Notes: generated from the sequence alone by a model not told the origin. A DNA stretch of 64,000 nt from Utricularia gibba (GCA_002189035.1 NEEC01000004.1:496001-560000); one strand, 5' to 3'. Counted from the first letter of the stretch, positions 24,501 to 37,242 are shown. Numbers and translations: made by a program.

Positions 24501-27500
24501 TTTGGGAAGCGTTAACTTTAAATTCATTTACACTGCTATTACTGATATGTATTTTTGAACTGATTGGGATGTGTTGACCCTTATCTTGAGTCAATCCTCT
24601 TTTAATGCAACTCAGGTTACTGAAAAGGCTGGAGGATTTGTAAATAGTCTTGTTGTTACCTGTATGAGAAGTGGTATAAACAGGAAATTTCGTGTGCTAC
24701 AAAAACCTGAGAGGGCACCAATAAGGGCATTAAGGGCTTCATCTTCTGGAAGGTATATTATACCTAAATAGAAATTTTAGCTTTCAATATGGATTTATAT
24801 TTCTTATGCCATTATTTAAGAGGTGTATAATTTTCAGGTATCTTTTGATCTTGTTCCGTGATGCACCTGTTGAGGTCTGGGCAATGACGAAAACTCCCAT
24901 AATGGTTTGGTTTCAAAGAAATCTTGTTATTTATTCTCTTTATTTTTGTGTGTGTGCGCGGCATCTGATCATAGTTTTGATAAAGTTCACTCAGCTTGCT
25001 ATTTCCCTAGTAGGCCTTGGGCTTGAGTAAGAAAGGAGGCTTTCAGTATGTTGACTTTTTCTTGTTATTGATAGATTAATTCATGCATTTTGTTTTGCCT
25101 TATGTTAGTGCTAGAGAAATCAATAATCATCATGATAGTGTTAAGCTAATTTTGTATACCAGACTTTATGCGATTAAACAATCTTAAATATGAGTGATAT
25201 TGCCATCTTCTGAACTCTTCCTTAATGAGCTTGTCCCACTATGGTCTCTCTTATGGTGATTTATTTTTTGAATAAAATAGTGAAAATCAATGGAACTCCA
25301 TATCCTAGATGTTTGTTTTCCTTCTTTTTTGTGTTCCATATGTGACAATGCTTCACTTTATATTGCAGCTGAGGTCATTAGCACTTCCATTTACTGTTCT
25401 TGAATGGACTCTTCCGACAGTTCCTAAGCCAGGAGTCCAAAGTAAAGCTTTAAGGAATTCTCCATTGTCCAAAGACCAAGCTGCAACTTTGACATCTGGG
25501 GCCTCCTCTCCTAGATCACCTTCAGTGGATACTAGTGAGCAATTTCTTATTTGATAAATCATATGTTTTAATGTTGACCTTAGCACAAGTAATCTAGCTT
25601 TCTGCAACATCTTTAAATGGCTTATCTTTAGCTGCAGGGGGGTCTGAGGGATCCCAAGATGAATTTTCAGAAAGCTTTGCCTTTGCACTCGTCAATGGTG
25701 CCCTAGGAGTTTTTGAGGTCCATGGGCGAAGAATCCGAGATTTTAGGCATGTCTTTATTATTAATTTTTTGATAGGCTTGCCAATTTTCTTTGCACCTTG
25801 TATGATAATGGAAGTAATTATGCACATAGAATTAAATTGAAGATACTGTTCGAATTGTTTAAGATGTCATAGTTAATGCCTGGTAGGTATGTTTTTTGGC
25901 GGCAACTTTTTGTTTCCTGGAGTTCTTTTACATGTTGGATCACTGTGTGACATTCATCGGAATGAGAATTAATTTTACCTCATATATATGCCCATTTTGC
26001 GTGACATTAATAGTCATCTATTGCTGTATTTTATCTCATATTTCCAGACCCAAGTGGCCATCATCTTCCTTTGGTTCATCTGATGGACTAATTACTGCTA
26101 TGGCTTATCGCTTACCTCATGTGGTACGTTAATTATATGCATGATTTGAGTTTCGTGAGAAACGAAAATTGTATATTGTGTAAACTTGATATGAAAAATT
26201 CAGGTTTTAGGAGATAGATCCGGAAACATACGATGGTGGGATGTGACAACTGGGCAGTCATCCTCCTTCAATACTCACAGAGAAGGTATTAGGAGAATAA
26301 AGTTCTCACCAGTTGTTCCAGGAGACCGTACCCGTGGACGCATCGCTGTTTTATTTTATGACAACACATTTTCTGTGTTCGATCTAGTAAGATAATATGC
26401 TACACATTGAGCTCCTTAAATGTTCCATCTGGTGTATATCAAGTGGTCTATGTAGTTCTCTCAGTTTGCACATAGAACCTTATGGAAGAAAACACCGCTT
26501 TTTTTGTGGAACATGCATGGAGATTTTTTTAGTTTATTGGTACTTATTCTCATAAAAAAATATTTCGGCCAGCTAGTTTTTAATCTGGGGCCAGGAAATT
26601 CTCTTGTCGTAGTCCATTTAAATTATGTAGTGACAAGACATTAATTTAATGGCATTTGCTCACTCCTGTTCTTCTCATCTACAGGATTTACCGGACCCAT
26701 TAGCCAATTCCCTCTTACAGCCACAATATCCAGGGACACTGGCACTTGAACTTGACTGGCTGCCATTGCGGAAAGACAAGGATGACCCACTTATACTTTG
26801 CATTGCTGGAGCTGATAGTAGTTTTCGTTTTGTAGAGCTTAATGTGTAAGTTAAATACATTGACTTACTTCTCAGCGTTTTTCCATTTTGTTGCATGTGA
26901 TCAGAAAACTTGGGAGATAATAATGTTATGAAATATCTCACGACTTTCATTGTGTATCTGTTTAGTGAAGTCATGTAAAGCACATCTTAGGTTTTTGAGA
27001 TTCATTTCATTATTGATAGAGAAATTTTTTAATCACGTTGTTTCCAAGTTAATTTTAGCTGCTCTGATGGATTCCTGTTTCAGGTGTGTCAATATTTTCG
27101 AATCATTAGATTCAAGTTTTTTTTTTATGGAAAAAAATGTGATCTTGAGGAGTTTTTTTCCTGAAAATGTGTGGTTTTTCTGCAAATGATGTTGTCTCAA
27201 ATATTATTTTTTATCATACTAAGAGAGAATGTCAGAGTGAAAGCTGTTACTTCATACTGCTGAATGAAAAATATGTATCCACTCATGCAGGAGTGATCAA
27301 AATATAGGCTCTTCAGGTATGCGGCATCTACCTTTTAAAGAGAGATTTCAGCCTGTACCTCTGCCCTCTCCTATATTGATTCCCACTCCACATGCCCTGG
27401 TATGAAGGCTAATGGCAGTAGCATGCGTCTGTTGTCGTTTTCTGATATTCTAGATAATTATCAAAACACTCTTCAATTTTACTCCATATTCACTTTCATC

Positions 27501-30125
27501 CGTGTGTTGTGTGTGTTTTAAGATTGGCCACAACAATTTTGTGGGTAGGTTCTGCATTTGTATTATTTTATTGGAGAGTCCTTCCTGCCCCTGAATACTA
27601 TGCATTCTTGCCTATTTCTTTAATTTTTTACCTTCACAGGCATTGCGGATGATTTTACAGTTGGGTGTGAAACCCTCATGGTTTGACACCTATAGCACAG
27701 CCTTGGATGAGGCACAGATAAATGTACCTAGAACCCCAGCCATTGGGGATCTTCGGGGTTTCATGATAGAGCCACTGTGTGTTGGTGACTCTGGTGTTCC
27801 GGAGATGCTACTTAAAGTGTTAGAACCATACAGAAAAGATGGTATGCCTCTCCTTTTAGAAATGTGAATCATTCCTTTTCAAAAAAGTTGAAAGCCACTT
27901 TCTTCCAAATATGCCAAGGTTGTCTGCTTGATAATGAGAGAGTCAGGCTGTACGCCGAAGTTGTTAAAAAAAGCTCAACTCTAAGGTTTGCATTTGCGGC
28001 TGCAATCCTTGGTGAGAACTTGGAAGCGCTGTTCTGGCTCCAGTTGCCTAATGCTCTCAGGCACTTGATGAACAGATTAAGTAATAAATTCCCCCAAGGA
28101 ATGTCGCATTCAATGCAGACTCCTCAAATTGACGAGGCATCTTTATTAACTAGAATATCTTCAAAGGGAAAAGCAGTATTTGGATCCAAGAAAAAAGATG
28201 TGGTGGGTGAATTTTTAGATGAAGTTCACATTTTTACCTTGTGATGCTTAATTGGCTGAAATTCATATTTGGTTCTTGACATGTAATGTACTCATTGCAG
28301 GTGAGGCTTTTTGCTTTTTTTTTTTTCTGAAATGATCTCTTTCCTGTCAGGTTAATGGCCTACTCAGAGTAATGGCTTTTGACCAAGGAGAAATTTGGGA
28401 ATGTGCTAATGAGCGTATTAATTGGCATGAAAAGTTGGAGGATGAAGAAGCAATTCAAAATCGCGTGCATGAGTATGTCAATTCAAAATCGCGTGCATGA
28501 GTATGTCTTTTTTTCTGAATTTATTCGCATATTTCATATTATGTTTAGCGTCATCTGCACGGCCATATATATTTGGTTTTAATTTTCTCATAGTTGGATT
28601 AGAAAACCACCGGGATTTTTAATGGATAAAAGAAATGACACTTCTAGCAGCTGGCAATTGCTTTTCTTTCCCGACCTTCATTTCTGGAGTTGTACCAGGA
28701 TATACAAGAAGCATTTTTAAAAAATGTAATTGTGAATCATATCCAGTATTCTAAATTGTAATTATTCTTATCATTGAAAAACTAAATTAATGTGTATTTA
28801 TTCTTTCTACATTAGAGATGATTTTTTATGGATGGTATGATTGTCGAACTAATCTTTGTTTTGGCCTAAAACTTTTAAACAAGCATAGTTGTATAAAACC
28901 ATGGCACGAACATATCTACATGCATATACGAGCAAATCCATTTCTAGCCTCTAACTGTATATTCATCATGAGCAGTCTCGTTTCAGTTGGGAATTTGGAG
29001 GCGGCTGTTAATTTGCTTCTATCAACTTCGCCTGAGAGTTCTTATTTTTATGCAAATGCTCTGCGTGCTGTTGCTCTTTCATCTGCTGTCTCTTCGTCCC
29101 TTCTTGAACTAGCTGTGAAGGTGCGTGCTGATTTGTTATTCAGTGCTGCTAGTTTTTCTAACACATCATTCACTATTCACTGTCCACATATAGGTTGTCG
29201 CAGCCAACATGGTGAGAAATGACAGGTCAATGTCAGGCACTCACCTCCTCTGTGCAGTAGGAAGATATCAGGAAGCTTGTTCTCAGGTTAAGTTCCTCCT
29301 TGTTTTTTTTGTCAAGCGAAAAGTATCATGCATGCAATTTCATGACAATGCAAGCCAAAACCATCACGTGGAAAAGGTTATGATGAGCATTTCTACCGTC
29401 AATGCATCATTTTTTTTCCGTCATGTGGACTGCAGGACAGAGATCTCTTGATGAGTCGAGAATTCTAATTGTAATGCTTGCTTATTCTTTTGTTTCTCTA
29501 AATCTCGCATATAGTTACAAGATGCTGGATGCTGGACTGATGCTGCGACTTTAGCTGCAACGCACCTAAAAGGCTCTGATTATGCAAGGTTTTCCCCACT
29601 GAATCTCCATCATTTACGTTACCAGTATTGCCTTCCTTTTCAGTGACATGATTATCCCATCCTGTCGAGTGGTTTCCTACAGGGTGCTACAAAGGTGGGC
29701 CGAACATGTTCTTCATACAGAACACAATATCTGGAGGTAACAACACATCCAAATAATCTTCACAACGCAGTGCTCCCACCCAACCCTCCCCAAATTACCT
29801 CATTCCTAACAACGCCCGCGAATGCAGAGCCTTGATACTATACGTCGCGGCTGGTGCAATGCAAGAGGCGTTGGCAGCTCTCCGACAAGCGCAGCTGCCG
29901 GACACAGCTGCCATGTTCGTGGTTGCTTGCCGTGAAGTTCATTCCGAGTATGCTTCTCACATGGAATCTGAAGAAGATGCAGCGTACTTGAAGAGTAAGC
30001 TGTCAAGCTTCCCCGGGTTCAACTCCCTAGATGAAGAGGATGTTGCGGTGACAGAATTCTTTGGCCAGTACCAAAGAAAATTGGTGCATCTTTGCATGGA
30101 CTTCCAGCCTTACCCTGACAGCTGA
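21546..30125 (+). CDS. WDR11: WDR11 homologue, large WD40-repeat protein (one apparent frameshift)
   Basis: A long gene of roughly twenty exons encoding a protein of about 1330 residues. In animals WDR11 forms a complex with FAM91A1 that tethers endosome-derived vesicles at the trans-Golgi; the plant homologues are less studied. Exon 1 (21546-22528) encodes MAIPRPPGGP, WECMLPGPPS, LLAYAAGSSVAVVD and a first WD40 segment. Later landmarks are DDGKVWKWLLTAQGSR (23430), FRVLQKPERAPIRALRASSSGR (24690-24750), FRDAPVEVWAMTKTP, GDRSGNIRWWDVTTGQSSSF (26210-26270), LELDWLPLRKDKDDP (26750), MILQLGVKPSWFD (27650), EIWECANERINWHEKLEDEEAIQNRV (28390-28470), GTHLLCAVGRYQEACSQ, DAGCWTDAATLAATHLKGSDYAR and the end LVHLCMDFQPYPDS. 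The frame breaks at 24435-24437: the GGG run needs one more G to read VRGLRWLGNSRLVSFSY. The start at 21546 matches relatives; the longer reading from 21444 does not. Confidence 0.88.
28451..28506 (+). repeat. 28-bp perfect tandem duplication over a WDR11 splice donor
   Basis: The 28-bp unit 28451-28478 is repeated exactly at 28479-28506. The unit contains the end of a WDR11 exon (IQNRVH) and its donor GA/GTATGT, so there are two identical donors, at 28473 and 28501. Splicing from the first donor joins in frame to LVSVGNLEAAV. Splicing from the second would run into a TGA directly at the junction. Confidence 0.9.
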
Positions 30126-30444
30126 TGCTTCCTCGTTCAACTAGGAAACACATCAGAAATAATCATCTTAAGTTTTTGTGAGGGATGAATGGATATACAG
30201 TGTTTCCTGATTCACTTTCATGAGCTTTTGGCACGTGATTATTATTATTATCGCAATTTTTTAAAAAAAAAAAAAAACAGAAACAAACAAATATTGCCCA
30301 TGGAATGGAAGTACAAAAGATGACCAGAAAACTACAAGAATTTGGGAAGCTTTGGAGTTTGGAGTTGAGATTGAGGGTGTGGCCTACTACTGCCTACTGC
30401 TACTGGAAATGATAAGCAAGTACTTGAGCTGAATTTGTGTTTGT

Positions 30445-31062
30445 TCATGAAGGTGAACCCAGTCCGTTCTTCATCATCTCTTTGAATTCATCAAAGCTCA
30501 CCATTCCATCTCCATCCGCATCCACTTTTCTGATCATTTCCTGACAGTTCTCCACTGCTTTCCCTTCCGTGAATCCCAGTGAGCAGAGCGCCGTTCCCAG
30601 TTCCTCTACGGTTATCCTCCCATCTCCGTTGCCATCAAAAACGTCAAACGCTCGCTTGAGATCTCCATCTTCCACGGGACCCCCGTTTTTCGCAGATGAG
30701 ATGGAGTCGAAGAGTGAGCTGAACTCGCGGAAATCGATCAACCCATCTCCATTAGAGTCCGCATTCATCATCATTTCATCCAACTCTTCCTCCCCACTCC
30801 AAATCCCCATCTTCTTCAGCGATTTCTCCAACTCCCGCCTCGTTATGTACCCGTCGGCGTCCTCATCAAAGGCGGCGAAAATGGATCTGAGTTCCTCCGT
30901 TCCCCCGCCGGAGACGGCGTCACGGGGTGTACCCTGAGGTGGGTTCTCCTGGGCTTTCGCAGCTCGAAGCCATGAACCGAGAATCCTCCTCGTCGGATGG
31001 ATCGTCGTGAAAATCAGGCCAATTACGAAGAAGAGAAAGGGAGAAAACAGGAGCGCAATCAT
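30445..31062 (-). CDS. Calmodulin-like protein with N-terminal hydrophobic segment (CML, four EF-hands)
   Basis: Intronless, 205 residues from the Met at 31062. Four EF-hand loops are visible: DEDADGYITRRE, DSNGDGLIDFRE, DGNGDGRITVEE and DADGDGMVSFDE. Each has Asp at position 1 and Glu at position 12, so all four should bind calcium. The N-terminus MIALLFSPFLFFVIGLIFTTIHP is a strong hydrophobic helix followed by basic residues (RRILGSWLRAAK). This is a signal anchor of the sort seen in CML4/5-type proteins, which localise to endomembranes. The open frame extends 53 codons upstream to 31221, but that part is low-complexity and unlike CMLs, so the later start is preferred. A Ca2+ sensor role is inferred from the family. 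Confidence 0.82.
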   Translation of the reverse strand: MIALLFSPFLFFVIGLIFTTIHPTRRILGSWLRAAKAQENPPQGTPRDAVSGGGTEELRSIFAAFDEDADGYITRRELEKSLKKMGIWSGEEELDEMMMNADSNGDGLIDFREFSSLFDSISSAKNGGPVEDGDLKRAFDVFDGNGDGRITVEELGTALCSLGFTEGKAVENCQEMIRKVDADGDGMVSFDEFKEMMKNGLGSPS

Positions 31063-31884
31063 TTCCTCTCTTCCACAACTTGTGGGAGACCAGCGACCAG
31101 ACCAAGCTAATAATTCAATTCCGGCGTGGCTGACGGGCTGAATAGTTGGGTAGGATGGATCCCATAAACCGCGTTGGTTGGAGGGAAGCCGAAAGCCATT
31201 CACAAAAGCATCTCCAATCATTCATTGCTTGCACATTATTTCATTGCCAGGCCATAGAGCACTCCACCGATAAAAAAAATTTTTAAAAAATTTAAACCGG
31301 TTTCGGACCAGCAAAACCGTTCAGGGCTTCGTTACTACCATGGGCCCAGGATTCAAACAATAGATTAAAAAGGAAAGAACCTGCTCAAAGCCCATAGGCT
31401 CAACTTAGTCTATAAAAAATATTAAATTTTCAATGAATTAATACTTTATTTGTAATTAATTTATTCCATCAAAAACATTGGTTGCTGGCAATATATTGAT
31501 AACTATTAAATTGTAGATTTTCTAATAGTTTTGATGATGAGCATACAACTTGTTTGAAAAACTTGTCATTCATCTAATTACAAATAACTCAAAATCGACA
31601 TTCCACATAGATTTTTAGAGTTTTTGTTTTTAATTTTTGTTATCGTTTTGTATATAAAAATATATGAAGATTCTCAATTCTCTAATTGATTTCATTGATA
31701 AAGTAATGTAACATCATACAACCATTCCAAAATTTGTTGATTTTAACCTTTTCGGAATGATTTATAGTTCATATGGATGAGCTAAAAGATCGTAATTTCA
31801 ATGCTATTGATAATATGACATATGGCTGACTACAAAAATGAAAAATTTTTGTTTTTCCCACTACACGTAACCCGACACTACCCG

Positions 31885-31971
31885 CCTCTATGCCTCTCAT
31901 CTCACATACTCCCTTCTCATTTTGCTCCACCTCTATGCCTCTTATCTCACATACTCCCTTCTCATTTTGCT
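31885..31971. repeat. Tandem duplication, 42-bp copies at 45-bp period
   Basis: Copy 1 (31885-31926) and copy 2 (31930-31971) are identical apart from one C/T difference. Both begin CCTCTATGCCTCT and end TCTCATTTTGCT. It is a local duplication with no coding sense. Confidence 0.8.
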
Positions 31972-32730
31972 GCCATACATCATATAGGACACATATATTT
32001 GCAACTCATAACTTTTCATTTTATGCCAGTATCTATCTTGATTGATCATCTTCTTAACTCATAGCAATTCCTTATAAGTGTTCACTTAGTGTTTGAAGTT
32101 CTATTGCCACATCATCCCTTATCTTTTCATCTCACTAATAGTTGTCTCTTTTATTTATGATCATTTGGTATAACTTTGAAAACTTTTTCATTAGCCACCT
32201 CCCTGCAATACATTTATCATATCAGAATCTGATTTTATCTCCATTCCCCACCTCCTATTATTGATGGGTTCAATTATTGATTTTCAATATGAACCTAAGA
32301 ATTTAATGAAATCTGTAAAATTCAAAAAAAAACTAAAATTGAATAAAAAAATAAACCATGCTTAATTAGAAAATATACCTCCTTTGAAGTATTATATAAA
32401 ACACTCATTTTTTGAAAAACACTCTCACCAAATAAGTGCATAAACTAATTCCATTCTCGTAAAATTAATTCTATCTTCGTATAATTTATACATTCATAAG
32501 GTAGCTTTTGTGAAGGGTGGATGAATGAAGGAGGACATGAGTGCTTTCTTTATAACGTAAAGGGAGGGGAGGGGGAGGGTGGGGCGATCATGGTATCACA
32601 TCGTGCACATAAATGCCTACCTTTTTGACCCACTGCATCTTTTCAGATTTCCAAATTTTACCCACAACCCCATTCAGTAAATCGCTCAAACCCTCATCAA
32701 AGAATATGCTAAGGGGACAGCAGGCTACTC

Positions 32731-32749
32731 TGTGTGTGTGTGTGTGTGT
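32731..32749. repeat. (TG)n microsatellite
   Basis: About nine and a half TG units in a row. A candidate length-polymorphic marker. Confidence 0.85.
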
Positions 32750-34097
32750 TCAATCTCACAATGAACGCGTTACGACCAGATGGAGCAAACCAGACATTCA
32801 TCTGATCAGACCTGACCTTGAATTAGGGTTAGTTAGGACATGATCTTCAAGGGCTTCACTGCAACCAAGAAGGAAGTGATACATTTAGGGTTCCAGAGGA
32901 GACAAATGATAATTTTTGTTGAAAAAACTGAACATAAGCAGAATAAAAATTACATCTTATTGAAAAAAAAGTGGAGGAAAAGGAAGTCCAAATTCAAAAG
33001 TTGTGTGCTTCTCTGTCACTTGGTGAAAACCCTAGTTATCTCATTAAAAAAAAAATAATTTGGGACCTTTATGTCTTGATCCTAAACCCTAGTCCTCCTA
33101 ATGAAGTATTTGATGATCCACGATGAGGTAATCATGTGATCATCCAGGATAATTGCAATTAGGGTCAAATGACGATAATACCCGTGGGGTATACCCATGC
33201 TTAGACAGAATTACCCCTACCTCAAATCCACCACATTCCGCCACACTAGCATGTGGACAAAAGTGTTGCTGGTCCGTGTGGCTGTGGGTGCCTACGTTTC
33301 TTAGTGGGGGATGGTGGATTTGACCCAAATGCCCCTTGGAAACGAGCCAGGGAACGGGTGTTGTGTGAGGGAGAGTAATGGAATTTCAAGATGGGGGGGC
33401 GTGGTGGTTGAATAAGAGAGGAGCAAATGCAAACATGGTGGTCCATCTAACATGTCATCTACCCAATAACATGACTCATAATTTTTGGACACATACATAA
33501 TTGCATGTCACATGAGAAAAAGAAGAAAAAAAACAATTACTATTACCTTTTCAATAAGATTTAATTAAACAAAGCACACACACAATGTACATTTTGTGTG
33601 GGATGCCATTGTGTCTTCATATTCCATGTTCAATCAATCCAATGGGTCTTATTACTTTTTGGGAATTGGGGTTTGGGATCCATTGAAGAATGGATCTTTC
33701 ATCTGATTGGATCCGACCCGGATTCTGCGTTCTTAAGCATGGACCCTGAGATGAGATTGATTAGGGTTTAGAATTGGTGTTCTAATGGCGAATCGAGCAG
33801 CCACTGATGATCGATCATTCAAAAGCATGGGATCGACAAGAAGAAGAGTAAGTAAGAAAAAAATCCCTTCTTTCTTAGTCTTCTTCCATGTGCGGAAATG
33901 AGATCGACAAATATCCATTCCTTTTTGCATATATACGGAGATTGGGAAAAAGAATGATGAAGGATGGGAAGAAAGAAAAAGGGATTTGGGATCTGGGAAT
34001 CGGATTGATGATGCCCAAAATAAGGAAAGTTTCACCAGATCTGGATAAAAACCTGAAGCGACGAATCACCCTGCCCCTGGCCTGGCCTGACCTTCTC

Positions 34098-34195
34098 CTT
34101 GTCATCCCACAGCTTTATTGAACCGCAGAAGGGAGGGACCTCTTGGTCCCCGGGGGATCCGTACATCTGCAGTTCAAGAAAGCTGTGGAAGAATA
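34098..34195 (-). ncRNA. MIR396: MIR396 precursor hairpin
   Basis: On the minus strand, positions 34190 down to 34170 spell the canonical 21-nt miR396 5p sequence (starts TTCCACAGCTTTC, ends TTGAACTG). The other arm, 34123 down to 34103, spells the known miR396 3p (starts GTTCAATAAAGC, ends TGTGGGATG). The two arms pair nearly perfectly around a loop of about 46 nt, giving a stem-loop of about 100 nt. miR396 guides cleavage of growth-regulating-factor (GRF) mRNAs and so limits leaf cell proliferation. No GRF gene lies in this window. The 5p ending in G is the miR396a-type variant. Confidence 0.95.
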
Positions 34196-34433
34196 AGAAG
34201 ATGGCCACTTCTCTCAACACCAACAACAACCAAGAAAAGAAAAAAGAAAAACCCTATTGGCTTCTCCTTCACTTGTTCCAAAGAAAATGGCATCAGAACA
34301 GCCGTACACACAGACACACACTCATCAGCCGCTTCCGTGCGCGTTTAATAATGCATAGTGAGAATTGGAAGAGAAGGGGGAAGAAGGGTGGCGTAGTAGG
34401 TTATGGAGGAGGGCTGAGCAGGCGGGGGAGTGG

Positions 34434-34440
34434 ATTTATA
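34434..34440 (-). promoter_or_regulatory. Candidate TATA box of the MIR396 primary transcript
   Basis: TATAAAT on the minus strand, in a C-rich context, 244 bases upstream of the mature miRNA. Transcription would begin about 30 bases downstream, near 34400-34410, which leaves a leader of roughly 210 nt before the hairpin. The call rests on the motif and spacing only. Confidence 0.5.
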
Positions 34441-36180
34441 GGAGCAGAGAAGCCGTGGCCACTGGCCACCAATCCCGAGAGGAATATCGGCGGCCTATTC
34501 ATTCATTTCATTTCATTTCAAAAGCTGGCACCCCCATTTCTTTCCTTCCAACCCCAAAGCCGTAAATATCGTACATCATGGTAACTAATTGCAAATAAAA
34601 TATGATTTATATATAAAGTAGGAATATATATCATTGCCTCCTTTAATAAACAAATCTTAACATCAAATTCAGTGCGGTTCACAAAATGTGGGACACGAAC
34701 CGTCGTCGGGTCACATGGACAACCCGTTGGGTCGCGGATCCATGCCATTGGAAAGCTAAAATGAATGCGCATTTGGGAAGTGTGCGACCCGATCCACATG
34801 GGAGACATGTGAAAGTGGGTGCCTCCTCCTCATTTCAGAACAGCATCCCGCACCCGCAGTCCGAAATTAGAACGAGCTGAAGCCTGCAGCGAAAATGAGG
34901 AAGCTTGTTGAATTAATGACTGAGTGGAGGAGACGACAGGCCCTTGAATGTGGTGTTAATGAGGGGGCGGGGCGAGACCACCTGCTCATGGCTCGCCACT
35001 CCGGCTCGACACTGGTGCGGAGTTGGGGTAGCTGGCTAGCTCAAGTCTACCAGTTGGGGTCAGGATGGTTAAAAGATTCTAAAAAACCAGACCAGGTAGC
35101 TGTAACGCAGCAGCAGAGTGAGAGCGAGTATTTTCGGCCCCTCTCCTCTTCTCCTCTTCTCTGTTGATGTGTCGGGCTCTCATTGCGTCATGGGCTGCTG
35201 CCTCTTCCCGTGTCCTTCTCGTGTCCTCACAAGAGATATTCTTTTTCTTGGTTCGTGCACCCTCGCTTCTTGAAATCTCATCCAACTTCTATACAATTGC
35301 TCACAATATTATAAACTTTGAAGAGAATTTCAGAGATATAATATAATAATATATTTTGATGTGATGATGTATAACTAATTTCGTTGCATCTATTTTTTTA
35401 GTCTTCCAAAAAAACAGAACCAATTATTTTATAAAATACATATATTTCTAAAATATATATATATATTCTATATTATACCTATCATTTCTATTTATTCCTT
35501 CTAGTTTTCTTGCTATTGCGTAATATCATTTACTCCTAAAAAAACTTGAATAAAAAAGCAAATTAATTAAAAAAAAACCCTTATCATCCTAATAAAATAA
35601 TTAATTTTTCAAAATTCGAGCATTGGTCAACATCGGTATTCATCTGGATTGAAAAAATTCTTCTTTTTTTTGTAATATTTGAATTTATGTTATTGATTTT
35701 CAAACTCGGTATCCATCAACCAACTTTTTAAGGCTGCCGGCGGCCGTAGTTATTCAAAGGGCCCCGGTGCCTACTTTTACAAAGGACTAGCTAACTAGAC
35801 CGTGGACCATGGACCATGGATCATGGACCGTGGACCATGTCCATTTCTTTTTTTTCTAGAGAAAATATATGAATATTTTAAGCAAATGGGCTACACGCAC
35901 TAAACCGTGGGCTGCGTGGTGACGTAATCCTAGCCCTAAGATTTTAGGAATAGTCGGTGAATGCCCAAAAGGCACCCGCGCGTTGGTGGATTTTGAATGG
36001 ACCGGACCTGAAGTCCATATCCAATTTGGTTTTCGAATTTTTTTGGTACCGCCCGCCCCAGAGTAATAAACCTTATCGCCAACCAAATTCAAACCCACCA
36101 ACGCAGAGTAAAAAAAGATTTGATTCAAGGTCCAATTCCAAGCCCAACTCGCTTCTCTCACCGGAGACCTAGATCTGAGA
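34441..36180. other. Intergenic region between MIR396 and the DAYSLEEPER-like gene
   Basis: MIR396 upstream region, then AT-rich DNA (35280-35700). A short tandem array of the 8-mer GGACCATG with variants lies at about 35803-35840. The DAYSLEEPER-like promoter probably lies in 35850-36150. No coding gene is recognised. Confidence 0.5.
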
Positions 36181-36258
36181 AGCGGGAGATTCGCCGGAGT
36201 TCCTTCTCTGACGGTGGCGCTCATCGGGGTTCGATCTTGTATCTGTTTTCTTTGCCTG

Positions 36259-37220
36259 GTACGACGAGTTAGGGTTTCTGTGTCGGTGTTTCGAAGATTT
36301 TTTTTTTCATATGGGGCGACGGTCGTTTTCGTGGAATTCCTTTTTTGGGTGAGGGTGTTTTTGCTCTGGGTATCTTTTTGGTGAAATTGGACGATCTGAT
36401 TATCGCCCTCCCATGCTGGTTTTAGTGAGTCGTTTGATGGATCTCGTGTAGGCTTTGGTGTCGGGTTGAGTGAAGTGAGAACGTGCTTCCAGGTTGGACA
36501 ATTTTTTTTCCACTCAAGAGCAGGGATCCTTTCCTCGAGAGTGGCGGTATAACTTCTCTACGTTTCATTATTTAAGTTATCTGGTTTTAAAAGGAGGCTT
36601 CTGGTTCCATGTTCTTTCTTCTGTTCAAGTTTCTGGGCGGCTTTGATTTCGATTTGGGCTTTCAGAAAGTTTCTTCTTCTTGCAGCCCGTTTTCTTTTGT
36701 TTTGGCTTGATCTGTTTTAACCTTCGTCTGTGGTGCAGAAATGTTTATGGATACTCTATTTTCTGGCGTCTCTGGTCCACTAGGTCCAGTAATTAATAAT
36801 AGGCGGACAATCGGTTGTGGGTTGCTTCTGTAAATATGAGACTTAGATGTGGATCGTTGACCTGCTTCTTTTTCGGTTGGGGGTTGGGAGTGGTCCTGAG
36901 AACTTGTTCTTCTTCTGTATTTTGGCCCAATTGCCTCGGACGACTAAAAGTTCTCAGCTTTGAATTGGTTAACCATTAGCCTCTTCCTGCAAACTGCCCG
37001 TCTAGTTATGGGTTTGGCCCGTTGAAAGGGCCTTGATGAGTTGGCCCCTGGACTCATCCAGATGCGCGGCAGTCGGGAATTTTGAGTTTTCTATGAGCGC
37101 GAAATTGTTTTGCGAGTTGTTATATTTGTGGGTTAGGCCTTGTGTGTTTTGAAATCGGTGTCCTTTTACTCTTTCCCGTTGCGAGTTATGATATAACGCG
37201 TGGTGTTTGTGTTTGTGCAG
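36259..37220 (+). other. Probable 5'-UTR intron of the DAYSLEEPER-like gene
   Basis: Donor TTTGCCTG/GTACGA at 36259 and acceptor TTTGTGCAG at 37220, just 22 bases before the ATG. The intron is T-rich and follows a C/G-rich leader (about 36150-36258). It is inferred from splice-site quality and base composition. Confidence 0.55.
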
Positions 37221-37242
37221 ATAATTTTTTGAGTAGTTTGTC

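Larger units (their letters stand above)
31063..34097. other. Gene-poor interval upstream of the CML and downstream of MIR396
   Basis: Mostly AT-rich DNA (31240-32500) with a 45-bp-period duplication and a (TG)n run listed separately, plus a G-rich patch near 32563-32585. I see no convincing coding sequence. The reading frames present are short and unlike known proteins. The segment from about 33700 to 34097 is probably the downstream part of the MIR396 primary transcript or its flank. Confidence 0.5.

Noticed and set aside
34365-35167. Small plus-strand reading frames upstream of MIR396
   Set aside because: They have no recognisable similarity or splice logic, and are compatible with promoter DNA of the miRNA gene.
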